The position numbers and the translations under genes were made by a program. Shown piece after piece: positions 34,901-43,736 of a stretch of DNA of 64,000 nt. Location of the stretch: the NCBI GenBank assembly GCA_028689635.1, contig JAQVCU010000001.1:1-64000 (forward strand), given 5' to 3'. Each line of letters begins with the position of its first letter. The first letter of the stretch is position 1. This stretch comes from Oscillospiraceae bacterium. GTDB lineage: Bacteria; Bacillota; Clostridia; Oscillospirales; Ruminococcaceae. The notes beneath the pieces were generated by a model. That model had not been told where the DNA came from and made no database searches. It saw nothing but the letters and a program-made list of their open reading frames with translations.

Positions 34901-35652
34901 TAAAGGCGATAGGCGTCCTGAACATAGGCGGGCTCGATCTCCGCCTTGTCGATGGCGGTGGAGAAGGTGGTGTGCCGGCAGTGGTCGGACCAATAGGTAT
35001 CGATCATGCGGATCTCGGTGACGGTGGGGTCGCGCTTCTCCGTCTCTTTAAAATAATGCTGGCAGAACTTGATGTCGTCCAGATCCATGGCCAGGCCATA
35101 GCTGCGGACAAATTCGTCCAGAGCTTTTTCATCCAGGCCGATAAAACCCTCCAGCACCGCCACAGGCGCCGGGGCGTCATATTTCTGATCGATGGTCTCG
35201 GGCATCGCCAAAGAGGCCTCCCGCGCCTCCACGGGGTTGATGAGGGTCTCCTTGATCTTCTGCAGCAGCTCCCCGTCCACCTGGCCGGAGATCACATACA
35301 CCCGGGCGGTGCGCACGGTAGGCCGGTTTTTGCAGGTGGAGATCTGGATGCACTGGGCGGCGGAATCCGCCCGCTGGTCAAACTGGCCGGGCAGATATTC
35401 CACCGCGAACACGCAGGCGTCCCCCGTTTCCGGCAGCTCGCCGTACACGTCGTCCAGCTGCGGCTCCGAGAGGATATTTTGCCGCGCCATGGCAAAATCC
35501 TCCGGGGTGATGTTTTCCAGATCGTACCGGTTGAGCACCCGCACGCCGGTGATCTTATCGGTGCGAAGGGCCGTTTTTAGGTCTCCAAGCACACCGGCCG
35601 CTTCCACGGCGAAAGCGGGCTTCTTTTCTACATAACAGCGGAACACCGCCAT
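31945..35652 (-). CDS. purL: Phosphoribosylformylglycinamidine synthase, single-chain
   Basis: A 1235-aa enzyme converting FGAR, glutamine and ATP to FGAM in step 4 of purine synthesis. An N-terminal PurS-like region, a linker, two AIRS-type ATP-binding halves (TVTEIRMIDTYWSDHCRHTTF and NETHNHPTEIEPFGGAATCLGG) and a C-terminal glutamine amidotransferase domain with nucleophile Cys in CGICNGFQ. Being one long chain it replaces the separate PurS, PurQ and PurL of Bacillus. ATG 35652 sits seven bases after GGAGT; an in-frame GTG at 35661 abuts the ribosome site. Last gene of the operon. Confidence 0.96.
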   Translation of the reverse strand: MAVFRCYVEKKPAFAVEAAGVLGDLKTALRTDKITGVRVLNRYDLENITPEDFAMARQNILSEPQLDDVYGELPETGDACVFAVEYLPGQFDQRADSAAQCIQISTCKNRPTVRTARVYVISGQVDGELLQKIKETLINPVEAREASLAMPETIDQKYDAPAPVAVLEGFIGLDEKALDEFVRSYGLAMDLDDIKFCQHYFKETEKRDPTVTEIRMIDTYWSDHCRHTTFSTAIDKAEIEPAYVQDAYRLYLDLRRETGREKKPVTLMDLATIGARALKKRGLLPALDESEEINACSVNIKVDVDGEDQDWLLMFKNETHNHPTEIEPFGGAATCLGGAIRDPLSGRSYVYQAMRVTGAADPLLPVHKTMKGKLPQKKIVTTAAAGYSSYGNQIGLATGHVSEVYHPGYVAKRMEIGAVLGAVPKENVVRECPIPGDVVILLGGRTGRDGCGGATGSSKSHTLSSLETCGAEVQKGNAPEERKLQRLFRNPEVSRLIKRCNDFGAGGVSVAIGELADGLRIDLGKVPKKYEGLTGTELAISESQERMAVVVAAGDQEKFIALAGEENLEATRVAQVTESPRLVMELDGRIIVDLSREFLNSNGAVKHTAVRVPEQEVTAPVDEVTPIETLLEKRLASLALCSQKGLVERFDSTIGAGTVLMPFGGVRQLTPAQAMAAKIPVLGGETSTCSLMAWGFDPEISSQSPYHGAMLAVIESVAKVISAGGSRSRCWLTFQEYFERTQNDPARWGKPFSALLGALKAQIELSVGSIGGKDSMSGTFENIDVPPTLVSFAVSTAKAEKVVSTEFKAAGHPVYMLLPEYDKDGLPVFDSVRATFDKMEALIASGKVLSCWSISAGGPMDGVIKMGMGNHIGFKLAAPLDRKIAFAPCYGGFLFELSEKDEAAGECLGFTDARYELDINKMVIPMNRLQKAWEGTLQPVFPYLISTREDTPEKFTFQAQSRVVPAVKAARPRVLIPVFPGTNCEYDTARAFRLAGAEPEIFVVRNLTGSAIEESVEAFEKLIRASQIIAIPGGFSGGDEPEGSAKFITAFFRNPRIKDAVQELLDSRDGLMCGICNGFQALVKLGLVPFGKIIDTDASCPTLTFNTIGRHQSMLVRTRVASNKSPWLMHTEPGEIHTVAISHGEGRFVAGEELVRQLAQNGQIATQYVDLSGEPTYDIRYNPNTSVEAIEGITSPDGRIFGKMGHSERFGEGLYRNVEGNRVQPIFRGAVDYYK

Positions 35653-35682
35653 AGCTGACACTCCTTTTTTCTCTGAACAGGG

Positions 35683-36945
35683 TTATTTCTGGCCAATATC
35701 CGTACGGTAATGGGCGTCCTGGAAAGAAATAGTCTTTACCCCCAGGTAAGCCGATTCAACGGCCTCCTGCAGGGTGGGCTCCACCGCAGTGACCCCCAGC
35801 ACCCGGCCTCCCGCCGTTAGGTACCTTCCGTCCTGCTTTTTGGTGCCGGCGTGGTAAACGATCACGCCGGGGGCGTCTCCCTTTTCATCCAGGCCGCTGA
35901 TGGGGTAGCCGGTGGTGTATTTTTGCGGGTAGCCGCCGCTGGCCATGACCACACAGGCCGCCGCGGCTTTTTTCCAGCGGATCTCGACCTGTGCCAGCTT
36001 TTCCTCGCAAACGGCCTGGAAGATCTCAAGCAGGTCGGTCTCCAAAAGGGGCAGCACCACCTGGGTCTCCGGATCTCCGAAGCGACAGTTATATTCGATG
36101 ACCTTAGGCCCCTCCTGCGTCAGGATCAGGCCGAAATAGAGGCAGCCTTTAAAGGGGCGCCCTTCTTTTTTCATGGCTTCCACCGTGGGCAGGAAGATCT
36201 GCTCCATACACCGCTGGGCGATCTCCGGGGTGTAGTAGGGGCTGGGGGCAATGGTGCCCATGCCGCCGGTGTTAAGGCCGCGGTCCCCGTCCAGGGCCCG
36301 TTTGTGATCCATCGACGAAACCATGGGCTTTACCACATGAGAATCGGTAAACGCCAGCACCGAGACCTCTTTGCCGGTCAAAAACTCCTCGATGACCACC
36401 CGGCTGCCGCTTTTGCCGAAGACCCCCTCTTCCATCATGGAACGGATGGCCTTTTCCGCGGCGGCAAAATCCTCGGCGATGATGACGCCTTTGCCCAGGG
36501 CAAGGCCGTCCGCCTTTACCACCGTGGGGTAGCTGTTCTGCTCCCGCACATAGGCCACCGCTTTTTCGCAGTCGTCAAAGGTCTCGTACCGGGCGGTAGG
36601 GATCCCGTATTTTTTCATCAGATCCTTGGAAAAAGCCTTGCTGCCCTCGATGATGGCGGCGTTTTTCCGCGGGCCAAAGGCCGGGATACCGGCCGCCTCC
36701 ATGGCGTCCGCCATTCCCAGCACCAACGGGTCGTCCGGGGTCACCACGGCCAGATCGATCTGCTTTTCTTTGGCAAAGGCCACCATGGCCGGGATATCGG
36801 TGGCTTTGATGTCCACGCACTGGGCCAGGGCCGAAATGCCTCCGTTGCCGGGGGCGGCGTAGATCTGATCGATCGTTTTATTTTCAGAAAGCTTCCGAAT
36901 GACGGCGTGTTCCCGTCCGCCGGAGCCGATCACCAGTATGTTCAT
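35683..36945 (-). CDS. purD: Phosphoribosylamine--glycine ligase
   Basis: A 420-aa ATP-grasp ligase joining glycine to phosphoribosylamine (step 2). N-terminal VIGSGGREHA, ATP-grasp core KADGLALGKGV, and FGDPETQVVLP with metal ligands. Length is normal. AGGAGG precedes ATG 36945. It lies 30 bp upstream of purL. Confidence 0.97.
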   Translation of the reverse strand: MNILVIGSGGREHAVIRKLSENKTIDQIYAAPGNGGISALAQCVDIKATDIPAMVAFAKEKQIDLAVVTPDDPLVLGMADAMEAAGIPAFGPRKNAAIIEGSKAFSKDLMKKYGIPTARYETFDDCEKAVAYVREQNSYPTVVKADGLALGKGVIIAEDFAAAEKAIRSMMEEGVFGKSGSRVVIEEFLTGKEVSVLAFTDSHVVKPMVSSMDHKRALDGDRGLNTGGMGTIAPSPYYTPEIAQRCMEQIFLPTVEAMKKEGRPFKGCLYFGLILTQEGPKVIEYNCRFGDPETQVVLPLLETDLLEIFQAVCEEKLAQVEIRWKKAAAACVVMASGGYPQKYTTGYPISGLDEKGDAPGVIVYHAGTKKQDGRYLTAGGRVLGVTAVEPTLQEAVESAYLGVKTISFQDAHYRTDIGQK

Positions 36946-36975
36946 CCTATTTCCTCCTGCCTTCGCGGCCCGCTT

Positions 36976-38148
36976 TTAATGGTGGAACAGCCGGATGCCG
37001 GTAAAGGCCATGGCAATGCCGTATTTGTCACAGGTCTCGATGACGTTGTCATCCCGGATGGAACCGCCGGGCTGGGCAATGGCTGTAACGCCGCTTTTGT
37101 GGGCCCGCTCGATGTTGTCGCCAAAGGGGAAGAACGCGTCGGAGCCAAGGGCCACTCCGGTCATGGTGTCCAGCCAGGCACGTTTTTCCTCCCGGGAAAG
37201 GGGCTCCGGGCAATGGGTAAAGAAGTTCTGCCATGTGCCGTCGGCCAGTACATCCATGTAATCGTCGGAAATGTACACGTCGATGGTGTTGTCCCGGTCG
37301 GCCCGGCGGATGCCCGGCTTAAAGGGGAGCTCCAACACCTTTTTGTGCTGGCGCAGATACCACACATCGGCCTTGTTCCCCGCCAGACGGGTGCAGTGGA
37401 TGCGGGACTGCTGCCCGGCGCCGATGCCGATGGCCTGTCCATCTTTGGCGTAGCAGACGGAATTGGACTGGGTGTATTTCAGGGCGATGAGGGCGATGAT
37501 CAGATCGGTCTTCTCCTCGTCGGAAATAATTTTGTTTTTGGTCACCAGGTTTTCCAGCAGGGCGGCGTCGATCTTCAGTTCGTTGCGTCCCTGCTCAAAG
37601 GTGACGCCGAACACGTCCTTCTGCTCCACCGGCGCGGGGGTGTAGCCCTCGTCCATCTGCAGGACGCAATAGGTGCCTTTGCGCTTGGTTTTCAGGATAT
37701 CCAGGGCTTCGTCGGTGTACCCGGGGGCGATGACGCCGTCGGAAACTTCCCGGTGGATGAGCTTTGCCGTGGACGCGTCGCAGATGTCCGAGAGGGCGAT
37801 AAAGTCGCCGTAGGAGCTCATGCGGTCCGCCCCGCGGGCCCGGGCGTAAGCCGTCGCCAGGGGGGAAAGCTCCAGGTCATCCACAAAATAGATCTTTTTC
37901 AGCACGTCGGAAAGGGGTTTTGCCACAGCGGCACCGGCCGGGCTTACATGCTTAAAGGAAGCGGCGGAGGCAAGGCCTGTCGCGGCCTTGAGCTCCCGCA
38001 CCAGCTGCCAGCTGTTAAAAGCGTCCAGCAGATTGATGTAGCCGGGCTTTCCGCAGAGCACCGCAATGGGCAGCTCCCCGTTTTTCATAAACACCCGGGA
38101 GGGCTTCTGATTGGGGTTACAGCCGTATTTCAGTTCCATCTCTTTCAC
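36976..38148 (-). CDS. AICAR formyltransferase (stand-alone PurH transformylase domain)
   Basis: A 390-aa protein covering only the transformylase half of PurH: it starts with LKYGCNPNQKPS, has FKHVSPAG and the catalytic Lys-His region, and ends with FTGIRLFHH. It adds the formyl group to AICAR using 10-formyl-THF to give FAICAR. The usual N-terminal IMP cyclohydrolase domain is absent; that activity is supplied by the gene at 38163-38867. Start is GTG 38148 (GAGGAGG nine bases away); the ATG at 38139 is too far. Confidence 0.92.
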   Translation of the reverse strand: MKEMELKYGCNPNQKPSRVFMKNGELPIAVLCGKPGYINLLDAFNSWQLVRELKAATGLASAASFKHVSPAGAAVAKPLSDVLKKIYFVDDLELSPLATAYARARGADRMSSYGDFIALSDICDASTAKLIHREVSDGVIAPGYTDEALDILKTKRKGTYCVLQMDEGYTPAPVEQKDVFGVTFEQGRNELKIDAALLENLVTKNKIISDEEKTDLIIALIALKYTQSNSVCYAKDGQAIGIGAGQQSRIHCTRLAGNKADVWYLRQHKKVLELPFKPGIRRADRDNTIDVYISDDYMDVLADGTWQNFFTHCPEPLSREEKRAWLDTMTGVALGSDAFFPFGDNIERAHKSGVTAIAQPGGSIRDDNVIETCDKYGIAMAFTGIRLFHH

Positions 38149-38162
38149 AGATCATGACCTCC

Positions 38163-38867
38163 TCACTTATTTTTGTTGACGACGCGGGTCTCGGCACGGC
38201 CGGTGGAAAGTTCCACGAAGCGGGTGAACAGCGAGACTTTGTTATCGGCGTTGAGGGCGTTCCAGACCATCTCGGTAAAGCTGTCAAGATCCCCCGCGAT
38301 CTTCACCTTTTTGGGCTCTCCCTCAAAAGAGGGGATCGGATCCCCGTTTTCCCGGTAGGTATGGATGAAATGCCCTTCCCCGGGCAGGGGGTTTTCATAT
38401 TCATAAAAATAGCGGCGGCATCCCTCGGCGTTGCCGTCGGCGCTTTTGAGGATGGACAGGCGGTAGCCGCCGTCCTTCTCCAAAAGGCCGGAGATCCTGG
38501 GGGTCCAGTTGGGGCCGTCCGGTTCAAAGGTACGGGTGCGCAGGCCCGCGGCGAAGGATTTTCCCGCTTTCATAAAATCATATACCGTGTCGGTCTGGTC
38601 GCCGTTGGTGACGATGGTGACGCCGCCCAGCACGCGTACAGGGGAATAGATGATCAGCGAGGGATCCACCAGTTTTGCCGGGTCAAAAGCCTCGGTGCGC
38701 AGGCCGTCCCCTTCCTCCACAAAAACGCGGTTGCGGCTGTTTTCACTGCGGCCCATGATAAAATAAGCGATCACGCCGTGGCGCCCGTCCTCGCTTTTCC
38801 CGATCACGATGCCCCGTCCGGGGTAGGAATTCTGTTCCAGTTCCTTTTTCAGACACAAAATTTCCAT
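38163..38867 (-). CDS. purO: IMP cyclohydrolase, PurO-like
   Basis: A 234-aa enzyme of the IMP_cyclohyd family first described in archaea, closing the ring of FAICAR to IMP. Typical are NSYPGRGIVIGKSEDGRH, an ENSRNRVF loop, a TNGDQTDTVYD stretch and FFYEYENP-like residues (YFYEYENPLPGEGHFIHTY). It sits 14 bp upstream of the AICAR formyltransferase gene. Together they replace bifunctional PurH. GGAGG precedes ATG 38867. Confidence 0.9.
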   Translation of the reverse strand: MEILCLKKELEQNSYPGRGIVIGKSEDGRHGVIAYFIMGRSENSRNRVFVEEGDGLRTEAFDPAKLVDPSLIIYSPVRVLGGVTIVTNGDQTDTVYDFMKAGKSFAAGLRTRTFEPDGPNWTPRISGLLEKDGGYRLSILKSADGNAEGCRRYFYEYENPLPGEGHFIHTYRENGDPIPSFEGEPKKVKIAGDLDSFTEMVWNALNADNKVSLFTRFVELSTGRAETRVVNKNK

Positions 38868-38917
38868 ACAAACCTCCGTCTATATTCTAATCTCCTGTCG
38901 ATCCAGCCCGTACCGGC

Positions 38918-39511
38918 TCACAGCCGGCCCTCGCAGAACAGGCTCACCGCGCGGGGCAGGATCTCCCATTCCGCCTGCTCCATCACCCGCCGCTGCAGGG
39001 TCTCCGGGGTATCCCCGGGCTCTACATAAACGGCCTTTTGCAGGATGATCTCGCCGCCGTCCGGGATCTCGTTGACAAAATGCACCGTCGCGCCGGTCAC
39101 CTTGACGCCGTAAGCCAGCGCCGCCTCGTGGACATGGAGCCCGTAAAAGCCCTTGCCGCAGAAGGAGGGGATCAGGGACGGATGGACGTTGATGATGCGC
39201 CGCGAAAAAGCGTCGGTCACCTTCTGGCCCAAAATGCATAGGAAGCCCGCCAGCACCACCAGCCCGATCTCCCGGCTTTTCAGCGCTTCGATCATGGCGT
39301 CGTCAAACTCGCCCTGGGTGGCGTAGTCCCCCCGGCGCAGCACCGCGGTTTCAACGCCGTTTTGCCTGGCCCGCTCCAAAGCGTAGGCCTTGGGGCTGGA
39401 GGAGATGACTGTGGTGATGCACCCGCCGGCGATCTTCCCCGCTTTTTCGGCGTCAAGAAGGGCCTGCAGGTTGGTCCCGCCGCCGGAGACCAGTACTGCG
39501 ATGTTCACCAT
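38918..39511 (-). CDS. purN: Phosphoribosylglycinamide formyltransferase
   Basis: A 197-aa folate-dependent GAR transformylase (step 3). N-terminal VLVSGGGTNLQAL, the catalytic INVHPSLIPSF (Asn-His) and GATVHFVNEIPDGGEII with the conserved Asp. AAGGAG precedes ATG 39511. It lies 12 bp after purM. Confidence 0.96.
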   Translation of the reverse strand: MVNIAVLVSGGGTNLQALLDAEKAGKIAGGCITTVISSSPKAYALERARQNGVETAVLRRGDYATQGEFDDAMIEALKSREIGLVVLAGFLCILGQKVTDAFSRRIINVHPSLIPSFCGKGFYGLHVHEAALAYGVKVTGATVHFVNEIPDGGEIILQKAVYVEPGDTPETLQRRVMEQAEWEILPRAVSLFCEGRL

Positions 39512-39523
39512 GGCATGTTCTCC

Positions 39524-40564
39524 TTATTTCATTTCCACGCCGTGTTCACCGGCTTTGACCTGGCCGATGACATAGGCTTTCTCTCCCTGCTCGCAGAGAA
39601 TGCGGCAGGCCTTCTCCGCGTCGGCTTTGTCCACGATCACGCACATCCCGACGCCCATGTTGAAGGTGTTGAACATATCGCGCAGGGGAATGTTCCCCAC
39701 TTCCCGGATCAGGTCGAAAATGGGCAGCACCTCCACGGCGCTTTGGTCGATGACAGCCTTGAAGCCCTTGGGCAGCGCCCTGGGGATATTTTCATAGAAA
39801 CCGCCGCCGGTGATGTGGGAAATGGATTTGACCTTGACCTCTTCCAGCAGCTTGAGAATGGGCTTTACATAGATCTTGGTGGGGGTCAGCAGGGTCTCGC
39901 CCAGCGGCGCCCCCAGCCTGTCGGCATAGGCGGAAAGGTCGGCGTGTTCAATATCGAACACCTTGCGCACCAGGGAAAAGCCGTTGGAGTGTACGCCGGA
40001 GGAGGCGATGCCCACGAGGACGTCGCCGTCTTTGACGGTGTTTTGATCCAGCACTTTGGATTTATCTACCACGCCGACGGAGAACCCCGCCAGGTCGTAT
40101 TCATCCTCGGGGTAAAAGCCGGGCATCTCGGCGGTCTCGCCGCCCACCAGGGCGCAGCCGGCCTGCACGCAGCCCTCCGCCACGCCGGAGACGATCTCCG
40201 CCACCTTTTCGGGGTAGTTTTTGCCCACGGCGATGTAGTCGAGGAACAGGAGGGGCTTTGCCCCGCAGCAAATGATATCGTTGACGCACATGGCCACACA
40301 GTCGATGCCCACGGTGCTGTGGCGGTCCAGCAGGAACGCCAGTTTCAGCTTGGTGCCCACGCCGTCGGTGCCGGAGCAGAGCACCGGCTTTTCCATCCCG
40401 GTGAGATCCAGTTCCAAAAGGCCGCCGAAGCCGCCGATGGGAGACATGGCCGCAGAGGGCATGGTGCGGGCCACATGGGCTTTCATCAGTTCCACCGCCC
40501 TGTATCCGGCGGTCACGTCTACGCCGGCGGCCTTGTAGCTGTCGCTAAAGCTTTTTTCTACCAT
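39524..40564 (-). CDS. purM: Phosphoribosylformylglycinamidine cyclo-ligase
   Basis: A 346-aa AIR synthetase (step 5). Shows [33 protein letters not shown], the [12 protein letters not shown] motif and [15 protein letters not shown] 40564 with GGGAGG is chosen; an in-frame ATG seven codons earlier lacks a site. The start lies 17 bp after the purF stop. Confidence 0.97.
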   Translation of the reverse strand: MVEKSFSDSYKAAGVDVTAGYRAVELMKAHVARTMPSAAMSPIGGFGGLLELDLTGMEKPVLCSGTDGVGTKLKLAFLLDRHSTVGIDCVAMCVNDIICCGAKPLLFLDYIAVGKNYPEKVAEIVSGVAEGCVQAGCALVGGETAEMPGFYPEDEYDLAGFSVGVVDKSKVLDQNTVKDGDVLVGIASSGVHSNGFSLVRKVFDIEHADLSAYADRLGAPLGETLLTPTKIYVKPILKLLEEVKVKSISHITGGGFYENIPRALPKGFKAVIDQSAVEVLPIFDLIREVGNIPLRDMFNTFNMGVGMCVIVDKADAEKACRILCEQGEKAYVIGQVKAGEHGVEMK

Positions 40565-40581
40565 AATTTCCTCCCACAAAT

Positions 40582-42030
40582 TCACTTTTGTTCCTGTTTT
40601 TTCTTTTCCCGCAGGCTCAGGCGCTGCTCAAATTTGTTTTTCTGCATCACTTCCGGCACTTCCAGAGGATAGGAGCCGTTAAAGCAGCCCACGCAGAACT
40701 CGCAGTTGGCCCCTTCGGCGATTTTCTGTACGCTCTCGACGCTGAGGTAGCCCAGGCTGTCCACGCCGAACATCTCGCACATTTCCGGAATGGTGTGGCG
40801 GCAAGCCACCAGCTTGTCCCGGCTGTCGATATCGGTGCCGAAATAGCAGGGATGCAGGAAGGGCGGCGAGGAGATGCGCATGTGCACCTCTTTGGCGCCG
40901 GCCTCCCGCAGAAGGTTGACGATATAACGGCAGGTGGTACCGCGGACGATGGAATCATCCACCATGACCACCCGCTTGCCCTTTACGGTAGAGGACACCG
41001 CGTTGAGCTTGATGCGCACGGAATTTTCCCGCTCGTTTTGGGTGGGCTGGATAAAGGTGCGCCCGATGTAGCGGTTTTTGATAAAGCCCATTCCATAGGG
41101 GATGCCGGACTGTTTGGAAAAGCCCAGGGCGGCGTCAAGGCCGGAATCGGGCACGCCGATGACCACATCGGCCTGCACGGGATGCTCCAGGGCCAAAAAC
41201 GCGCCGGCCCGCTCTCTGGCCACGTGTACCGAGGCGCCCTCGATGTTGGAATCGCTGCGGGCAAAATAAACGAACTCAAACACGCAGAATTTGCCTTTGC
41301 CCCCACAGTGGCTGCGGATGCTGCGCACGCCGTTCTCGTCCACGATGACGATCTCGCCGGGGTCAAGCTCACGCAGATAAGTCGCCCCCAGGGTATCCAG
41401 GGCGCAGCTTTCGGAGGCAAAGAGGATCTGGCCGTCCTTTTCGCCCATACACAGCGGGCGAAAGCCCACCGGGTCCCGGGCGGCGATCAGCTTCTGGGGG
41501 GACATGAGCACCAGGCAGTAGGCCCCTTTGAGCTTATCCATGGCGCGCTCCACCGCCGTCTCGATAGAGGGGGCGGAAAGACGCTCCTTGGTGATGGTAT
41601 AGGCGATCACTTCGGTATCGCTGGTGCCATGAAAAATGGCGCCGCCCATTTCCAGCTGCTCCCGCAGCTCCTGGGCGTTGATGAGGTTCCCGTTGTGGGC
41701 CAGGGCCATGTGGCCCTTGATGTGCCGCACCACCAGGGGCTGGGCATTGGCGATGTTCTGCCCGCCGGTGGTGGAGTAGCGGGTGTGCCCCACGGCCATC
41801 TGGCCCTGGGGGAAAGTCTCCATCACTTCCCGGGTAAAAACATCCCGCACCAGGCCGCAGTCGCGGTGGGCAAAGATGATCCCGTCGTCGTTGACCGCGA
41901 TGCCGCAGCTCTCCTGGCCGCGGTGCTGCAGGGCGCACAGGGCATAGTAGCAGCTGGCCGCCACATTGACGCTCTGGCTTCGGTCGTAAATTCCAAAAAC
42001 ACCGCACTCTTCATGCAGGTTATCTAACAT
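40582..42030 (-). CDS. purF: Amidophosphoribosyltransferase
   Basis: A 482-aa enzyme, first committed step, making phosphoribosylamine from PRPP and glutamine. The N-terminal glutaminase nucleophile is the Cys in [10 protein letters not shown], after a nine-residue propeptide that must be removed. PRPP loop [13 protein letters not shown]. Four Cys in the C-terminal half (for example CEMF, CEFCVGC) resemble the iron-sulfur type of Bacillus. GAAGGAGG precedes ATG 42030. Confidence 0.97.
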   Translation of the reverse strand: MLDNLHEECGVFGIYDRSQSVNVAASCYYALCALQHRGQESCGIAVNDDGIIFAHRDCGLVRDVFTREVMETFPQGQMAVGHTRYSTTGGQNIANAQPLVVRHIKGHMALAHNGNLINAQELREQLEMGGAIFHGTSDTEVIAYTITKERLSAPSIETAVERAMDKLKGAYCLVLMSPQKLIAARDPVGFRPLCMGEKDGQILFASESCALDTLGATYLRELDPGEIVIVDENGVRSIRSHCGGKGKFCVFEFVYFARSDSNIEGASVHVARERAGAFLALEHPVQADVVIGVPDSGLDAALGFSKQSGIPYGMGFIKNRYIGRTFIQPTQNERENSVRIKLNAVSSTVKGKRVVMVDDSIVRGTTCRYIVNLLREAGAKEVHMRISSPPFLHPCYFGTDIDSRDKLVACRHTIPEMCEMFGVDSLGYLSVESVQKIAEGANCEFCVGCFNGSYPLEVPEVMQKNKFEQRLSLREKKKQEQK

Positions 42031-42076
42031 CGATGTTCCTCCTTCAGGGACAGACCGGCCTGACCGGCCGGAAAAA

Positions 42077-42787
42077 TTATTCGCCCAGCAGGCGCTTCAT
42101 GATCTCCTGATAAGCGCCTTCCACATTGCCGAGATCCCGGCGGAAACGGTCCTTATCCAGCTTTTCGCCGGTAACAGAATCCCAGAAGCGGCAGGTGTCG
42201 GGAGAGATCTCGTCGGCCAGGATGATGGTGCCGTCATCGGTCTTGCCAAATTCGATCTTGAAATCGATGAGCTCGATATTCAGGTCTTTGAGGTAATTGG
42301 TGAGCAGCTCGTTGATCTTAAAAGAATATTTGGCGATGAGATCCAGCTCCTCGCGGGTGGCAGCGCCAATGGCGAAGATGTGGTAATCGTTGACCAGCGG
42401 ATCGCCCAGGGCGTCGTCTTTGTAGCAGTATTCCAGCACAGGGGTCTTCATTTTGGTGCCTTCCGGCAGGCCCAGGCGTTTGGAGAGGGATCCGGCGGCA
42501 ATGTTGCGCACGATCACTTCCAGGGGGACGATCTTTACCTTTTTGACCACGGTCTCGCGGTCGGAGATCTCCTTCACCAGATGGGTGGGGATGCCCTCTT
42601 TTTCCAGCATTTTCATCAGATGGTTGGACACCCGGTTGTTGATGATGCCCTTGTCGTGGATGGTGCCCTTCTTTTCACCGTTAAAGGCCGTGGCGTCATC
42701 CTTATAATCGACGATATACAGCTGGGGATCATCGGTGGCAAATACTTTTTTGGCTTTTCCTTCGTACAGCTGAGCTCCCTTTTTCAT
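42077..42787 (-). CDS. purC: SAICAR synthase
   Basis: A 236-aa ligase adding aspartate to CAIR (step 7). Motifs [40 protein letters not shown] and [14 protein letters not shown] are complete. ATG 42787 behind TTGGAGG is chosen; the earlier TTG in the frame overlaps the ribosome site. No purB or purK-like gene is present in the operon. Confidence 0.97.
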   Translation of the reverse strand: MKKGAQLYEGKAKKVFATDDPQLYIVDYKDDATAFNGEKKGTIHDKGIINNRVSNHLMKMLEKEGIPTHLVKEISDRETVVKKVKIVPLEVIVRNIAAGSLSKRLGLPEGTKMKTPVLEYCYKDDALGDPLVNDYHIFAIGAATREELDLIAKYSFKINELLTNYLKDLNIELIDFKIEFGKTDDGTIILADEISPDTCRFWDSVTGEKLDKDRFRRDLGNVEGAYQEIMKRLLGE

Positions 42788-42871
42788 GACAGATTCCTCC
42801 AAAAATTCAAAATAATTGATCTATTTTAGATGGCGATTGGCCTTAAAACACACAGTCCCGCCGCGGGCGCT

Positions 42872-43369
42872 TTACAGCGCCGCCACGGCCTCCTGAAGCT
42901 TCTGATCCTTTTCCAGGACCCCCTGCGTCATTTCGCGGCGCATCGCTTCCAGCTTTTGGGCCAGCCCCTCGTCGGAAAGGGCCAGCATCTGCACCGCCAA
43001 AATCGCCGCGTTGTCCGCGCCGTCGATGGCCACCGTGGCCACCGGGATCCCCTTGGGCATCTGCACCGTGGAGAGCAGGGCGTCCAGGCCGTCCAGGGCG
43101 GAGGCCTTTACCGGGATGCCGATGACCGGCAGGGTGGTATGGGCCGCCAGCACTCCCGCCAAATGGGCGGCTTTGCCCGCCGCGGCGATGATCACGCCAA
43201 AGCCGTTTTCCCGCGCCCCGGCCGAAAATTCACAGGCCTGCTGCGGCGTACGGTGGGCGGAAAGCACCCGCACTTCGACCGGCACGCCCCATTCTTTTAA
43301 AAATTGAACCGCTCCCTTGACCACCGGGAAGTCGCTGTCACTTCCCATGACGATCCCAACTTTTTTCAC
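42872..43369 (-). CDS. purE: N5-carboxyaminoimidazole ribonucleotide mutase
   Basis: A 165-aa Pur[25 protein letters not shown] with the catalytic His, and [17 protein letters not shown]. Because no purK is present here, it could be either the class I mutase or a class II carboxylase; the motif alone does not decide. Start is GTG 43369, nine bases after AAAGGAG. First structural gene of the purine operon, behind a leader ORF and a terminator. Confidence 0.93.
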   Translation of the reverse strand: MKKVGIVMGSDSDFPVVKGAVQFLKEWGVPVEVRVLSAHRTPQQACEFSAGARENGFGVIIAAAGKAAHLAGVLAAHTTLPVIGIPVKASALDGLDALLSTVQMPKGIPVATVAIDGADNAAILAVQMLALSDEGLAQKLEAMRREMTQGVLEKDQKLQEAVAAL

Positions 43370-43390
43370 GAGAACACGCTCCTTTTCCAA

Positions 43391-43429
43391 ACAAAAAATT
43401 CAGGCTGCAGCCGAAAAAGGCTGCAGCCT
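43391..43429 (-). terminator. Terminator (attenuator candidate) ahead of purE
   Basis: On the minus strand a perfect 11-bp stem AGGCTGCAGCC / GGCTGCAGCCT with a 6-nt loop, followed by GAATTTTTTG. It stands between the promoter/leader ORF and purE, the position of an attenuator. Confidence 0.75.
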
Positions 43430-43433
43430 GCAC

Positions 43434-43571
43434 TTATACCGTCTTTGCAGATACACCGATCCCCAGGTAGTTCCCCATCAGTGGAGAGGTGCCGGGCCCT
43501 TTTCGCCCCCGGGCGCAAATAGAGCGGGAAGAATGGACCGCCGTATGAAACATATCGGTAATCATCCTCAT
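43434..43571 (-). CDS. 45-residue leader ORF upstream of purE
   Basis: ATG 43571 follows GTGGAGG and the frame runs 45 codons to a TAA that ends 4 nt before the terminator stem. The product is basic, with one Cys and no membrane span, and is not recognised. Third-codon GC is somewhat lower than in neighbouring genes, so it may be a leader peptide whose translation matters more than its product. Confidence 0.45.
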   Translation of the reverse strand: MRMITDMFHTAVHSSRSICARGRKGPGTSPLMGNYLGIGVSAKTV

Positions 43572-43633
43572 GACGCATCCTCCACAGCTGTGCTGCTGTC
43601 CATTTACAGAACGTTGATCTGCCACATATTAAA

Positions 43634-43662
43634 AGTTTAATCGAAAGGGCGGATTTTTTCAA
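43634..43662 (-). promoter_or_regulatory. Probable promoter of the purine operon
   Basis: On the minus strand TTGAAA (43657-43662), 17 bp, TAAACT (43634-43639). An inverted repeat GGATT-N5-AATCC (43651-43665) overlaps the -35. No purine, PRPP or ZTP riboswitch core was recognised in 43370-43650. Confidence 0.55.
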
Positions 43663-43736
43663 TCCAATTTGACAAATTGCAGAAAGATTGTAGGGTCATT
43701 CAGTTTTTAAAACCAAAGCGAGCCCCGGTTTGTGCA

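Noticed and set aside
32035..35580. A 1181-codon open frame on the plus strand opposite purL
   Set aside because: It is the shadow of a GC-rich coding strand: composition is Gly/His/Gln/Arg-rich, no domain is recognisable, and purL covers it fully. The same holds for long antisense frames opposite nptA (8078-10453), ppdK (46927-49545) and purD/AICAR formyltransferase (35851-38157).
43370..43660. Purine, PRPP or ZTP riboswitch ahead of purE
   Set aside because: I looked for the conserved cores of these aptamers and found no convincing match. The structure seen is a terminator plus an ORF. A covariance-model search would settle it.
43669..43681. 13-bp TTGACAAATTGCA shared with 57711-57723
   Set aside because: A 13-bp match is expected many times by chance in 64 kb, and at 43669 there is no inverted partner arm.
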